A DNA stretch of 64,000 bases from Phytopythium helicoides (Eukaryota; Oomycota; Peronosporomycetes; Pythiales; Pythiaceae). The stretch lies in the NCBI GenBank assembly GCA_024867545.1, contig JANFNE010000001.1, forward strand, positions 682,001-746,000. The letters are read 5' to 3'. Under the pieces are notes generated by a model. The model had not been told where the DNA came from. It searched no databases and saw only the letters and a list, made by a program, of their open reading frames with translations. Both the position numbers and the translations under genes were made by a program. Position 1 is the first letter of the stretch. Each line of letters opens with the position of its first letter. Shown one piece after another: positions 14,001-25,745 of this stretch.

Positions 14001-15068
14001 GTTTTCCTGACCGCTTGCAGCCCCAGTTGCAGTCCCTGTCGGGTGCTGGCGAGCTTGCAATGCCAGAAGACTGGGCGGTGCTCTTGGGGTCGCTTTCGCC
14101 ACTCTCTATTCGCTGAATCACACGCGTCGCTTGTACTAATTCATCAAAAACTGGCAGTTTCTTGTCAGTGAAAAGAGAATACTGAAGGTGCCATTGCGCG
14201 CCAAATCCGCGTGGCAGCGGGTTGACGAATGCTGCGTTGCGTAGCGCGTGGAAGCGGAATTTCTCTTCGGGAAAGTTGTCGTTCGTCGGGAAGACACCTG
14301 GGTACCCGAGTTTATCGGATAGTTGGGGATTTTCAGGGTCCTAGCACCATTAACCAAAGCAAGCGCAACAACATGGCATGAGTGCTACGCATTCCGTGTA
14401 CCACGGCGAACAGCGTCACTTACCTTCATAAACGCCGTGTCCATTCCCACGACCCGCACGGCAACCTCGCGCGGGGACAGATTCGCGCGTCTGCCGGCAG
14501 TGCGGTGCATTTGCAGCAGGTTTCCTCTCTCTCGGAGCCTGACGGTCGGGTTCCCAGCCGCCACAAAGTGGTTGTGGCTGCCGTGCGAGGACCCGCTGCG
14601 TTCCCTGTAGCCTCCGCTCCCGCGATCGCGCGAGCCGGAGCGTCCGCGCGGTCTTCCATCTCGCTCTCTGTCACGGTCTCGGTCTCTGTCTCGGTCGCGT
14701 CCTCTGTCTCGCTCCCTGTCACGGTCTCGGTCTCGGTCGCGCTCTCGGTCGCGGTCTCTGTCTCTGTCTCTCTCTCGGTCTCTGTCTCGGTCTCGATCTC
14801 TGTCCCTCTCTCTGTCTCTGTCTCGGTCGCGCTCGCGCTCGCGGTCCCTCGCCGAGGACCCACCGGACGAGTTGGACGAGTTGCGGCGCGGCAGCTGCTG
14901 CGAGCCCGAGCCCGAGGCCGGGTAGCTCCCGCGGCCGCCGGCGGTCGACGAGCGGTAGCTGGCGCCTGGCGCGGGCGCGGCGCGGTCCGCGGGCGGCCTG
15001 GAGGCGGCCGAGCGCGCCGGCAGCTCCGCACCCGCGTGGTAGGAGGACGTGGCACCCGAGCTGTCCAT
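8050..15068 (-). CDS. MED12: Mediator complex subunit 12 (MED12), kinase module
   Basis: MED12 activates CDK8/cyclin C and links the kinase module to core Mediator in the nucleus. At least ten exons. Exon 1 (15068-14424) encodes a long Arg/Asp/Glu repeat. Exon 2 (from 14340) gives [18 protein letters not shown], the MED12 start signature, followed by the Med12 domain with [17 protein letters not shown] and ATWFIR. Later matches to the family include [31 protein letters not shown], and [19 protein letters not shown]. The last exon (from about 9997) is over 1.9 kb and contains an acidic patch and a probable in-frame 78-bp intron beginning with GTACGTA near its end. Conserved exons are broken by single-base shifts near 13760, 13130, 11940, 11476 and 10627, several at A/T runs; sequence error is more likely than decay. 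Intron positions in the middle are approximate. Confidence 0.85.
14640..14862 (-). repeat. Hexanucleotide-rich repeat coding Arg-Asp/Arg-Glu in MED12 exon 1
   Basis: A run of CTCGGT/CTGTCT-type hexamers on the plus strand, coding alternating R-D and R-E dipeptides on the minus strand. The R-D/R-E frame is the used one because it leads to a GTAAGT donor after MDTAFMK and joins the next MED12 exon in phase. Confidence 0.85.
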
Positions 15069-15441
15069 GGGCGCGGCGGGAGGCGAGGGGGAGGGCCGCA
15101 CGCCGCCGCCCCGAGAGACCGGAGGTGGCGCGGGAAGTGACTGCGCCCGAGTATGGGGGCGCCTTACGTCCACCGTCGCCCCCGGCAAACGCCCAACCGC
15201 CCGCGGCGAAATATACGACGCTGGGTTTTTCAGCAAAAACCCAGGTGCAAACGCCCGTTGTCGAGCAAACACCCACTATGAGGGCTTTTCCTAAATCGCC
15301 ACTTTCACCAAAATTCTGCGAACGAAAATCAGCTTTTTGGCCCGACCACTCTCCCATCAACGCCCATTACCGCGGAGCTGCCGCGGCTCGTCTGGCGCCT
15401 GCCGCTCGCCTGCTGCTCGCGCCATTTGCTGACGCGCGGCC
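15069..15441. promoter_or_regulatory. Divergent spacer between MED12 and the K+ channel
   Basis: 373 bp between the two start codons. No gene. No CCAAT box as clear as elsewhere; AT content rises around 15215-15345, which may mark the core promoters. Confidence 0.4.
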
Positions 15442-17214
15442 ATGGCGGCGAGGCCCTCGGAGCGCGCGGGGCTGCTGCCCAACATCGACGAGTGGGCGAG
15501 CGCCGAGCTGGGAGCCGTGCAGGTGGCGAGCGACACGGAGGGCTACGGAGCGGCGCGCGCCAAGCAGCAGCGGCGGATGCGCCGGCCGCGGCCCAGGACC
15601 ACCGTGCGCCAGGACGTGTGGACGCTGCTGCACTACCGCGCGTCCATACGCAACCGCACGGGGCTGCTGCGCTGGTCGTACGTCATCGAGGTTGCCATCC
15701 TCGTGCTCATATCCGTCAACGTCGCGCTCGCCATGTGGTTCTCGAGCGTCGTGGCCGGAGGCTCGGCATCGGACCCGCTGCTGAGTGAGTGAACTGCGCT
15801 GCAGTCGCGATTGGCACGGCGGACTCACGCAGCTTGTGGGCAATCGCGGTAGATCCCAAGTCGAACTGGTACGACTTGTTCCTGTATGTGTCCACCGCCA
15901 TCTTCACGGTCGAGTACCTGCTGCGTCTCTGGGCCTGCGTCGAGGACAAGCGCTACCCACACCCGATCTTCGGACGGTAGGGATTCCAAACGCTGGCAAT
16001 GAGAGCGCATCAGCATCTAACATTTACGATTGTCATTGTGCCGCGCAGACTGAAGTGGATGACGCGACCCATGTCGGTGATCGATCTGGCAGTACTGATT
16101 CCGTTCTACATGGAGATCTCCCTCCAAAGCGAGTGCGTTGCTCGGATTTTCTGCTTTTGATTTCTGACAACCTGACATGATCACGATGGTCGTCTGAACT
16201 TAGACCGTACTCTCGCGGCATCATCACGCTTCGAGGACTTCGACTCCTGCGAATCATGTCTTTTCTGCGCCTTGAGCGTTCGTATCAGGCGATGAAGAAT
16301 CTCCGTGAAATTTTTGCCCTCAAGCACCAGGAACTCGCCGTTGTCACCTACCTGACGGCGATGCTGGTGCTTACGTCGTCGACTACAATGTAGGCCCTTC
16401 ACTTTTCTGCGGGTCTGCTTTCCTGAATCGTGCATAACCCTGTTTTGATCTGCTCACAGCTTCTTCTTGGAGAACCCTGTCCAGCCAAAGGTGTTTTCCA
16501 GCATCGGGGTATCGGCTTGGTGGGCTGTGGAGACCATCACGTCTCTTGGATATGGAGACATCGTACCGATCACTCCTGTTGGTCGCATCTTCTCGTCAAT
16601 GCTGGCGCTGTGGGGCATCATTTTGTTCACGATCCCCGGCGCCGTGCTCAGCAGTGGTTTTGTAGAAGTCATGCTCAAGCGAGAGCAGGACGAGAAGAAG
16701 GCGCTGGAAGAGGCCTTGCGGTACTCGTTCTCTCGCGACGGTCGCAGCTTCAGTGCGAGTACTATTTTCTACAACGGTGAGAGAATTTGCATTAGAGGTT
16801 GTGTGAACTCCACTTATGGTTGAATGCTGCAGCCCAGGGCGTGCGATACGAGTCGCCGAAGTCCGAACCCGTGTCTCCACTGTCTCGCACTCACATGTCG
16901 ACCCGGCGAATGAGCCGCCCATCGTTACTCCAGCACCAGCAATCCTTCTCCGCGCAGCCTCCAGCCCACCTTCAGGAGAAAATCGACCACCTCATGGACA
17001 TGCAGGTGCGTTGCTTCCATCTCATTCGTGGTCGTTGGCAAATCATTGACACTTTACCCTGCAGCTTCTTCTTCAGGAGCGGTTGGACCGTCAGGATGCC
17101 AAGCTCGAGCTCATCCTCAAGCTGCTGCAAACGCCCGTGGCGCCTCCCGTCGTGTTGCAAGCGCCTCCGTTCAGCGCCATCGTCCCTCCGGACGACGAGA
17201 CCATCTTCGAGTAG
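15442..17214 (+). CDS. Voltage-gated K+ channel, 6-TM, KCNQ-like
   Basis: Pore-forming subunit of a plasma-membrane or organellar K+ channel. Exons: 15442-15788, 15833-15976, 16049-16132, 16204-16389, 16460-16776, 16833-17005, 17065-17214, all phases agreeing. S1 is in exon 1 (SYVIEVAILVLISVNVALAM), S2 near FLYVSTAIFTVEYLLRLWA, S3 DLAVLIPFY, S4 ITLRGLRLLRIMSFLRLERS with regularly spaced Arg, then the pore with filter SLGYGD (16542-16559) and an S6 resembling KCNQ (IPGAVLSSGF). The C terminus has a short coiled coil (LQEKIDHLMDMQ, then LLLQERLDRQDAKLELILKLL) as in KCNQ tetramerisation tails. The first filter residue is Ser instead of Thr. Intron 1 is short (44 bp) and is the least certain junction. 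Confidence 0.88.
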
Positions 17215-17361
17215 GTAGTTCTAGCAGTCTAAGCTCAACGAGTGGGAAAACTCGACCGAGTTGCAGTCCCTCGAGTTCAGTGTCTATACTGAAATCAACT
17301 CAAATAGACCCATTTCGCGAGAGTGCCGCTCCGCCTCCCTTCCCATTTCAAAACGCGGAAA

Positions 17362-19466
17362 ATGGCGGCGCGGCCAGGCGGGTCGCGCGCGGTGGAGTCG
17401 TTCCTGCGCAACTTCGAGGGCGAGAAGCGCCACTACGCGCAGGTGTTGGAGGTGGCGCTGGTCTACGGCGTCTTCTGCCTCGCGCAGAACTTCTCGCTGC
17501 GCAGCATCTCGCTCTCGGAGCTGCTGGTCGTCACCGGTACGGCACGCCGCTTCTCCGCTCGCCCTGCTGCAACTGACGGCCGTGGCGCGCCTGGCAGACT
17601 ACGACAAGATCAAGAAGCGCGACTACTTCGTGCGCAAAGGCGTGCAGAGGCCGGCGCAGCAGGTTCAGGACGAGGCCGAGGCCGCCGCGCGCCATTTGCT
17701 GCGCGCCAAGCCGTCGCACAAGTGGCGCGACGGGGCTGCCAAGGAAGTAGACGACGAGTTCGCGTCCCACCTGCCCGCCAGTGGACTCAATGACACTGTC
17801 AGAGGAGAGGAGGAGGAGACTGCTATGCCGCCGCGGTCGACGGTGGCGACCGTGGTGGAGCAGGACAAACCAGTGGACGCCATCGACTTGTACTCGCGGG
17901 TGCTCGGCAAGCATTTCATGGACACGGCGTGGGCCGTTTTCGCGGGCCGCAAGAGCTCAAAGATTGCAGACCAGTTGGCGCTGGATGAGCTTTGCGTCCG
18001 CATTGATCAGCGAAAGAAGCCGCAAGCGTTCCCACCAGTCGAGTTGCCCATTGCGTCGTTCAGCGAATTCCTCGATGTCTACATTGCATTATGCGTTTCT
18101 CGCTCTCAGACACAGCGAGAGGAAGCAGTAAGTCAAGACGATGTAATTGATACTGAGACTGGAACGAAGGCTAGAGATGGCAGCCAAGCTCTGGTTGTCT
18201 CACAGCAGCATTTAGCCACCGACGATGCACAGGTGCCGTTTGTTGGGATGAAGGCCAACAAAAACCGCGAGCACGTTCAGTCCACTCCTCGGCACATGAT
18301 CAATAGTGTCGCTGGTAGGCCAAAAGGCAGCAATTCTGTGGCCAAGCCTTCGCGAGTGCCACGCACTGTACCGAAGCATTTGCAGCACGTTCAGTCGAAG
18401 ATCCAGCCTGAGTTGAGTGCTCGGCGCGACAAAGTGTTGCGTGTCAAGAAGACGCAGACACAACTCATGAAGGAAAGTCTGGCACGCACAAGGCTGGCTG
18501 AGTATGAGGCTCACAAAAACCTCGAAGATATCCGCGATCGCGCTATGCTGAAGAAACGAGCCCCGTTAGGTGACATTACCCAGGGTAAGACGCAACGTGT
18601 TGCCTGACTTGACAATGTGCCACCACCACCAACAGTGTCAGCGTGTTTGACAGGCGCTGCTGCTCTGGAGATTGTTGACAACTTCGTTCGCAGCCCACTG
18701 ATGGACACATTCGGGAAAGAAAATATGTCAAGTCCTTCATTAAATGTGGCGCAGGCAATCGGGTGGGATTGAATGAGCCCAGCTCGTGCTGTCACGATTT
18801 TGAAACTTACTTTTGCATGAATGAATCTATGCAGGAAACCGGGTGAGCCTGTTCAAGAAGAGTTATATGGAGCTGCCGCTTTGGATGACTCTTTTGTTGG
18901 AGTGAAGATACCCAAGGCGCGTCGCACTGAAGGGCTTCCAAAACGAGGTAGGCGCCGGTGTTTCGAGTACATGTTCTGTTACATGCACTAATGTATGATT
19001 CCCATTCAGATTACAATGGATGGCTTGGAGATTATGGTCCAGCACACACGAAAACTGTTCGCCACCAATGGAGTGACAGTGAGGACAGCGCGGATGAGCT
19101 AGATGGTGGGCACTCACTCAATTGTGGACTGGCTGCGGGTTTATTTGCTAATGTCAACTCGTTTGTGAACGGAAATGGCAGGAAAACGGTATTCACCTCG
19201 GTTCGAGTGGAATTTTGATGAGTGCGTTTGCGTAAATACACATCCAGAGCAAGATTTCTATACTGATCCTGAAATGTGCTCCGTGTAGTATTACGGCAAC
19301 TTCCGGTGGTCGGGACGACAAGCCACGAGTTTCAATCGCTTCGTCGAGAAGCAAGGCTGTTCGTGCTCTTGACGACAGCTTCCGGTCCGGATCCCCGATC
19401 AATGACCGCGACCGCCTCAGTGAGAGTTCTAACTCGGTATACGAGTGGTTGAAAGAAGCTGTGTAA
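17362..19466 (+). CDS. Uncharacterised multi-exon protein
   Basis: Family not recognised. Exons 17362-17536, 17598-18584, 18636-18762, 18835-18947, about 19012 to about 19190, and a last exon from about 19290. The N terminus (about 60 residues, ESFLRNFEGEKRHYAQVLEV and a hydrophobic stretch) looks like a folded helical domain; residues 60-240 are mixed; then a basic, disordered region with helical KKTQTQLMKESLARTRLAEY, followed by segments containing RAPLGDITQ and a Ser/Asp-rich end. The end is uncertain: one acceptor phase stops at 19372, another continues in a Ser-rich, protein-like frame to 19466, which would overlap the converging gene. No transmembrane segment. Function unknown; its splice structure argues that it is real. 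Confidence 0.6.
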
Positions 19467-21637
19467 TCATCCTTACGCCTGGTAATGGGTAAAATTCATA
19501 GAAATGAAGCACTTTCTTAGTGGTGAAACCCCGATGGGGGCTCCCACGCGGAGTTACCGAGCGATGACACATAATATGTACTTTGAGTGGCTTCGTCGAA
19601 ACACTGTGTCCACGTCTCAGCAATTGGGACGACCTTGGTGTACTCTGCCGCTGAAGAATTTCGCCTCCCACTTTCTTCACCTGCAAATATCTTCTTTGCA
19701 ACGAATGGGTTTGTACCTTTCTCTTTCGTCTGAGTGGCTCGTCAGGCACGTTTTTTGTGGCAAGGTGCTTCGCAGCTTGCTCAAGAGTACTCCAGCGCTC
19801 TTGAAACTCACGCCTGACGTCCGACTCAGCGTTGTCTAGCTTCTTTTGCAGATAGTCACCCACAACAGCTCCAGCGCCCTAATTAATCACCCAGACAGTT
19901 TGAGTTTGCATCAGGAACTTTGTAAGCAGAAGTCATGATTCATACACTTTTCCCCGTTTGTTGAAGCAAAGTTTTGGCTGAGATACCCTTGACCATCGAC
20001 TTGACAGTTGTATGGCGCTTCGCAATTACTGCTCGCTCTTCTTCATCCCACTTGGTCTTTAGGACAGAGTGGGCAGCGCTAAGACCTGCACAAATAAGGT
20101 TAGATGCTATACTCCTTAACACCAAAGCTTATCGTGCATATTCGCATACGCTGAGAATTCACAGCGGCGCTGTGCCGCAATTGAGTTAGAATCTCCACCG
20201 CATCAGGCGCGATCGACTTTTTCTTCTCTAGCTGGGCATCAACCTGCGCTTTTTGACAGTAGGCGGTGAGGTAGGCATCAACCACAGAGTCCTTCCGCTG
20301 TGCCTCAATCCAATCATTGAGCTCTTTGAGTTGTTGGGCTTGCTGTCGCTTTGCTAGCCGTGCAGAGGCGGAAGGATGGTCAGTCTTCGTAATTTCCGTC
20401 ACTTGGTTGTCTACTGACTCGACGTCATCGACTTTTTTATTCTTGTGATTCATTGACCCAGACAGCGGTTGCGTCGTGTTTCCGAACTTTTTGTCGAATG
20501 CAGCAATAACGTCGTCAGATGTGCCAAGTAGTGCGGGTCGCTTTTTAGCTTCCTTCGCCCAATACGAAACTCCAAAGCACTACAGTAATACCGTATAGCG
20601 TCTTAAATGATATAGCTCTTTGTGATCCATACTCAGCAAACCCCAGACCTTTTGTTGTGTACGAGTTTGCAGAGCAAAGACTGGCGCTAGTAGGTCGCGG
20701 TTATCTTTGCACAGCTTGAAGAACTCATCTAATGATATCAATCATGGCTGTCGTAACGATGTGCGTCAAAGAAGTAGCTGCAACAACCTTACCTCTAGAA
20801 ATTAGCTTGTTGTGATCAGTGTCTGCCGCTTTCAGCATGTCGGAAACCTTTGGTGATAATTTTTCTGTTTGGTAAATGAAGCGAAGAAGGCTTTCTACCT
20901 CTGCTGTGTCCAGTACTCCGTTACCGTCATCATCTGCAAGTCATCATATTGATCGATTCAGTTTAAATCAGGGCTAAACTACGATGCCAAAGGGAACTTA
21001 CCATACATGCTGAATACATACGACATGAGGTCTTGCTGACTCATGGTACAGAAACTCCATACGTTGAGCACAAAATCTAGACACCAAATCGTCTTCGAGT
21101 CATCGTCTGCGATTTCTTGCGCTCACTCTCAATAGACTCACCGTCAAAGGTCATGGTTCTTTCCATTTGCTGTCTCCCTGTTCATTACACGAAAATGAAA
21201 TGCCCGGGCTAGTGTGTCACGCCTTTGAGTAATTACCTAGGTTGCTTAAGATTTGTTCTGCGAATGGTGATCGCACGAAACCCAGGTGACTTAAGAGCTC
21301 ACTAAGGTCGATAGAATTGCTATCGCTGAAATGAAAAAAAAAAAAACACCAGCACGCTTAGCTCGTTACAAGCCTGCTCGTTAAGTAGCAACAATAGCTC
21401 TGCGTGACCGCACTCTGTGTCGATGGACGCAAAGAGGAGGTAGAACCTCAGCCCTGCGTCCCGCCTATCGACTGGGTGCCATAGAAGATGTCAATTGTGA
21501 TCTGGCACACCATTCAACGATAATCCGAGTTACGCACTGTTTAGCAATTCGAATGCTGTTGATACACGAGGGTTTTGGAGCTGGACTGCGTATGCTTCTT
21601 TCCTTTTTGCCAGCTCTTTACTTCCTGAACACCCCAT
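19429..21637 (-). CDS. Acylated EF-hand protein with coiled-coil tail
   Basis: Starts MGCSGSKEL, with Gly2, Cys3 and Ser6 predicting N-myristoylation plus palmitoylation; later exons carry calcium-binding loops DDDGNGVLDTAE and DTDHNKLISRDE (the second split by an intron). Exons seen in transcription order: 21637-21538, about 21450-21370, about 21327-21238, about 21178-21145, about 21076-21002, about 20937-20795, about 20725-20640, about 20584-20145, about 20090-19955 and from about 19880. The C-terminal half is charged and helical (RLAKRQQAQQLKELNDWIEAQ). Exons 2 and 3 do not join in phase as read, and the last 100 residues are uncertain. Likely a membrane-tethered calcium sensor; no enzyme domain seen. 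Confidence 0.6.
21334..21346 (+). repeat. A13 homopolymer in an intron
   Basis: Thirteen A residues (T13 in the transcript), immediately upstream of a 3' splice site of the acylated EF-hand gene, serving as its polypyrimidine tract. Confidence 0.8.
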
Positions 21638-21812
21638 AACGCAAGCTGAATTGAGTCTAAACGAACTTGAACGATGGATGAACGATCTTAAGGATGCAGT
21701 GGCTATTTCTAGGGGTGACGAGATCGATTTGGCCATGCCACGTACTTGGAGGTTATATAATTAAATCACTTTCGAGGTAGCTGCTATAAACATTCAGGCG
21801 TTCATCGCCCGC

Positions 21813-24800
21813 ATGAAGACTCGATTCTTCTCCGGGCCAACAGGTCACGACATACCGCTGCAACGAAATCTATCGGCGGCAGGAAGGGGTGCCAAAATGT
21901 CGACATCGTCGTCAGCAGCAGCAGCTCAGCGATGCATCTTAGTTGGAGTTCCAGACAAAGATGGCTTATATCCCACAAATGCAGTCAAAACATCCATCTA
22001 TACGCCGTACAACTTTTTGCCCAAGAACCTTTTCAAGCAATTCACACGCTTCTCGAACCTTTACTTCCTCTTTATCACAGTCCTCCAGCTACTGCCAGAT
22101 GTGACATCCTCAAATGGAGTGCCCACGATGGTGCTACCGTTGGCGTTTATCATTTTTGTGAGCGCTGTTCGAGACATGATGGAGGATATCGAGCGGCACA
22201 GAGCCGATCGATTACAAAACCACGCACCAGTCAATAAATTGCGACTTCCATCTAGTACGTTATCCTCATCAGCTCAAGCAGCTCGAGTTTACAATTGATG
22301 TGTGTGAGGGGCTTCAGGTAGGGGAGCTTGTACGTGTATCCCAAAACGAAGAAATCCCAGCGGATATGGCGATCATAGCGTCCAGTTCTTCGCAGAGCGG
22401 TCAGTGCTTTGTCATGACCGGCAAATCTTGACGGCGAGTCCTCTCTCAAGCCGCGTTATGTGCCATCTACTTTGCGCAGCGGAGCTTACAGTGGGTGCTT
22501 TTCAGAGGATGGCCAACAGGCAAAGCCGTCTGCGCTCTCTCAATTACGAGGAATACAAGTGCGATGTGAAGCTCCAAATGGCCGTATTGACAAGTTTCGA
22601 GGCGAGATTTTGTTCCAAGAAGATGAACGATCGGCTGCACTAGATATTACAAATGTCCTTTTCCGGGGAACACACCTCAAAGACACAGCTTGGGTCATTG
22701 GTCTCGTCGTTTACACAGGAAGCGACACACGAGTACGGCAAAACGCGTCCGATACGCCGATAAAGCGCAGCTGGCTGTACAATTTCATCAACCAAGTAAC
22801 ATTCTACATTGTTGTCGTGCAGATTGTCATCCTTGTGATCGCTGTAATTGTTCAGAAGCATCTGGTTAGTTCTCAAAGTGTGCTAAACAACCCTTTCATC
22901 CGGACGATGTCAAGTATGCCGAGGTGATAGACTACATCTGGCTTTTCCTGGCCTACATGCTACTATTCTCAAACTTCGTGCCGATTTCACTGCAAGTGAC
23001 TATTGATTTTACGCGATACTTCCAGGCTCGAGTTATTGCTCTCGATTCGGAAGGACTGTCACACTCTCCAGCTCAGCTCGTGAGCATCACCTCAGTATTG
23101 GTAGACACATCGGGTGGCAACAGCAAGCGAACAACAGTGCGAGTGCAGTCATCTGAGCTCAATGAAGAGCTTGGTCTCGTGGAACATGTTTTCTCTGACA
23201 AAACTGGAACACTCACTTGTAACAAGATGCACTTTTTCTCGTGTCATATTGATGGCAGGACGTACGAGTGCGAGCCTGATGGGTCATTGCGAGCCATTGA
23301 GCAGATCCAAGCACCACCCTCAGCGGCTCTAGGAGTAAAGTTAACAAGAGACTCTGGTTCAGTCAGTCACTGCACAAGCTCCGTTTCCAAGAAGGGGCAA
23401 GTGCAAAAATTTCTGCTGAACCTAGCAGTGAACAATAGTATTTTTCCAAGTGTGATATCGGAACCGACAGGGATTGAAAAAACAGAGTACGCTGGGCCCT
23501 CTCCAGATGAACGCGCCTTAGTTCTAGCTGCTGCACGTACAGGTGTTTCCCTTCGCTACCGTGATAGTTCTCGTGTTGTCGTGAACGTTCAGGGCGAAGA
23601 CGTTTCTATGGAAGTGATGCAGGTGTTTGATTTCTCGAGTGACAGAAAGAGAAGTTCCATCTTGGTGCGCAATCCATCCGGGAGGCTTCTTCTGCTTGTC
23701 AAAGGTGCTGATTCAGTTATATTGAATACACTTGGCACGAGCGTCAATAGTGCGAGTCGGCTAATGATGGCCCGGGAGCAGATGAAGGTATACTCGTCGA
23801 ACGGACTTCGAGTACTGTGCATTGCTGAGAGAGAAGTCGGTTTTGAAGAGTACCACTCGTGGGTTTCGAGGTACAATGATCTCAATGCAAAGATCAAAGA
23901 GCCCGTAGACGATAACAACACCGATGCCCTAGAGCAGAAGAAGGACGATTTGATAGCAGAACTTGAGCGCGAACTTACTCTAATTGGTGTATCAGCTATT
24001 GAGGATAAAATTCAAGATGGAGCACCGGAGACTCTGCAGAAACTGCGTGAGGCTGGAGTGAAAGTATGGATGCTTACAGGCGACCGACCAGATACAGCAA
24101 CAAATGTGGCTCATTCTGTTCGGTTAATAACGACTGATATGCGGATCATTCGTTTGTGTGATGCCAAAGGATTCGATGAATCTCGGGAAAGTGCCGAACA
24201 GGCTCTTAATCAAGAGAAGCATGAGGTTGATTTAGTTCATCAAAACCAAGACACCAAGAGAACACACACACCCTTTGCGCTATTACTTGATGATAGGGTA
24301 CTAGATACGATCTTCTCCTTCCACTTGGAGAAAGAGCTTTTGGATCTGTGTCTACTCTGCGAATCAGTTTTGTGCGCTCGAGTTAGTCCCGAAACAGAAA
24401 GAACTAATTGTGCAGATGGTACGCAAGCTACGGCCACACCAAGTGACTTTGGCCGTAGGTGATGGTGCAAATGACGTACCGATGATTCAGCGCGCGCATA
24501 TCGGAGTTGGCATTGCTGGCGAAGAAGGACATCAAGCGGCCGACGCGGGAGATTATTCACTACCTAACTTTCAGCACCTCCAGCGGCTAGTGCTTGTTCA
24601 TGGACGAGCGATGAACCGACGCATTGCAGTACTGACACTCTACATTTTCTACAAAAATGTGCTGCTTGTGCTGCCACAATTTGTCTACGGGGCTTTCTGC
24701 CTTTACTCTGGACAGAGTACATACTTCGACACACTTCTGCAACTGTTTCAACATTTGCTTCACGGCATTGCCTATTCTCTATTTTGCTATCGCAGATGAA

Positions 24801-25376
24801 GACATCTCTTCGGCTACAATGCTTGCAAATCCACGGCTTTATTCTGACGGCTACCGTCATGAATTTCTCAACCTGCGTCTATTTGCTGCTTGGATGGTTG
24901 AAGCTGTTGTCGCGTCGATTCTCATCATTCTCCTTCCTGCAGGACTTCTTCCCTTAGCACCATGGTCCGGACTAGGCAAGGACAATGACCTATGGGCCAT
25001 GGGTACGACTCAAAATTTCATTGTGGTATTCCTGGCCAATGCACGCCTCATGCTTGAAGTTTCAAGTGATGGAAAGCGAATGCTGACGCTCATCACAGCA
25101 TCCGTGCTCTTCTGGTGGCTTGTAACGTTTGTACTTTCATCGTCAATTCTTTTCGGAAGAGAGTTTTATGGTATCCTTCGTGTCGGAGCGCTCACGAATC
25201 TAATCCTGCTGACCGTCTTCTGCTCGGTATGTGCACTTGGAATTGCGTTCGGAGCTCGAACATGGCGCATTTTCTTCTGCCCGCTACCTCGTACCATCTC
25301 GCGAGAGATTGACTTTCTTTCCGGTCGAAGAAGCTCACGATCCGCCGACGCCATTTTTCCCATCGATCGAGATTAG
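21813..25376 (+). CDS. P4-type ATPase, phospholipid flippase
   Basis: Aminophospholipid translocase that moves lipids to the cytosolic leaflet. Family features in order: IYTPYNFLPKNLFKQFTRFS and TM1-2; a broken ANLDGES actuator motif near 22420; the TM4 segment with PISLQVT; LNEELGLVEHVFSDKTGTLT with the phosphorylated Asp at 23197-23199; GAIED-like SAIEDKIQDGAPETLQ; VWMLTGDRPDTATNVA; VSP-x-QK near 24388; LAVGDGANDVPMIQ; six C-terminal TMs. The frame is broken in at least four places: near 22250, at 22418-22421 (one extra base in CCGG spoils TANLDGE), at 22891-22896 (CCCTTT), at 24388-24390 (CCC), and near 24750. Each break leaves the conserved sequence readable in the neighbouring frame, so the gene is probably intact. 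It needs a CDC50 partner, not in this window. Confidence 0.88.
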
Positions 25377-25745
25377 GAGGAGGACTCTGGAGTTTTAAAG
25401 AGATAAAATTGGTGAATTTCTATCAACAAAATGCAATTAATGATGAACAGTTCAATTCCATCTGACCCACTTCGTTTGACAGAGTAGTCTCAATCTGACA
25501 CTCAAATTGGCCGCCCGCCACAGTTTTTTTTCCCACTGACCTTCACACTGTAAATCGCATGAAGGTAGCGATACGGAGATCAAAAGTCTATAAATGCTTT
25601 TTTTTTTTTTCTCGAGCGCTCAATATTTCCCAAATGCTCGAAACGCCTTGAAACGACAGGTGTCTATTATGGCCGACATGATGGAAAGTTGAGACACGAT
25701 CACGAGTTATAGGAGAACGCATCAGACACCTTCAGTGCCACGAGA
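25377..25745. other. Intergenic region with T13 tract
   Basis: Between the flippase stop and the channel start, both plus strand. Contains T13 at 25598-25610 and AT-rich sequence; presumably terminator of one gene and promoter of the next. No gene seen. Confidence 0.5.

Noticed and set aside
14382..15140. Long plus-strand frame of alternating Ser-Val and a second minus-strand frame of Thr-Glu repeats
   Set aside because: Both are other-frame readings of the hexamer repeat; only the Arg-Asp/Glu frame splices into MED12.
8050..25376. MED12, EF-hand and flippase genes as pseudogenes
   Set aside because: Breaks are single-base, concentrated at homopolymers, and reading on either side remains strongly conserved; essential genes elsewhere (COPA) show the same pattern.
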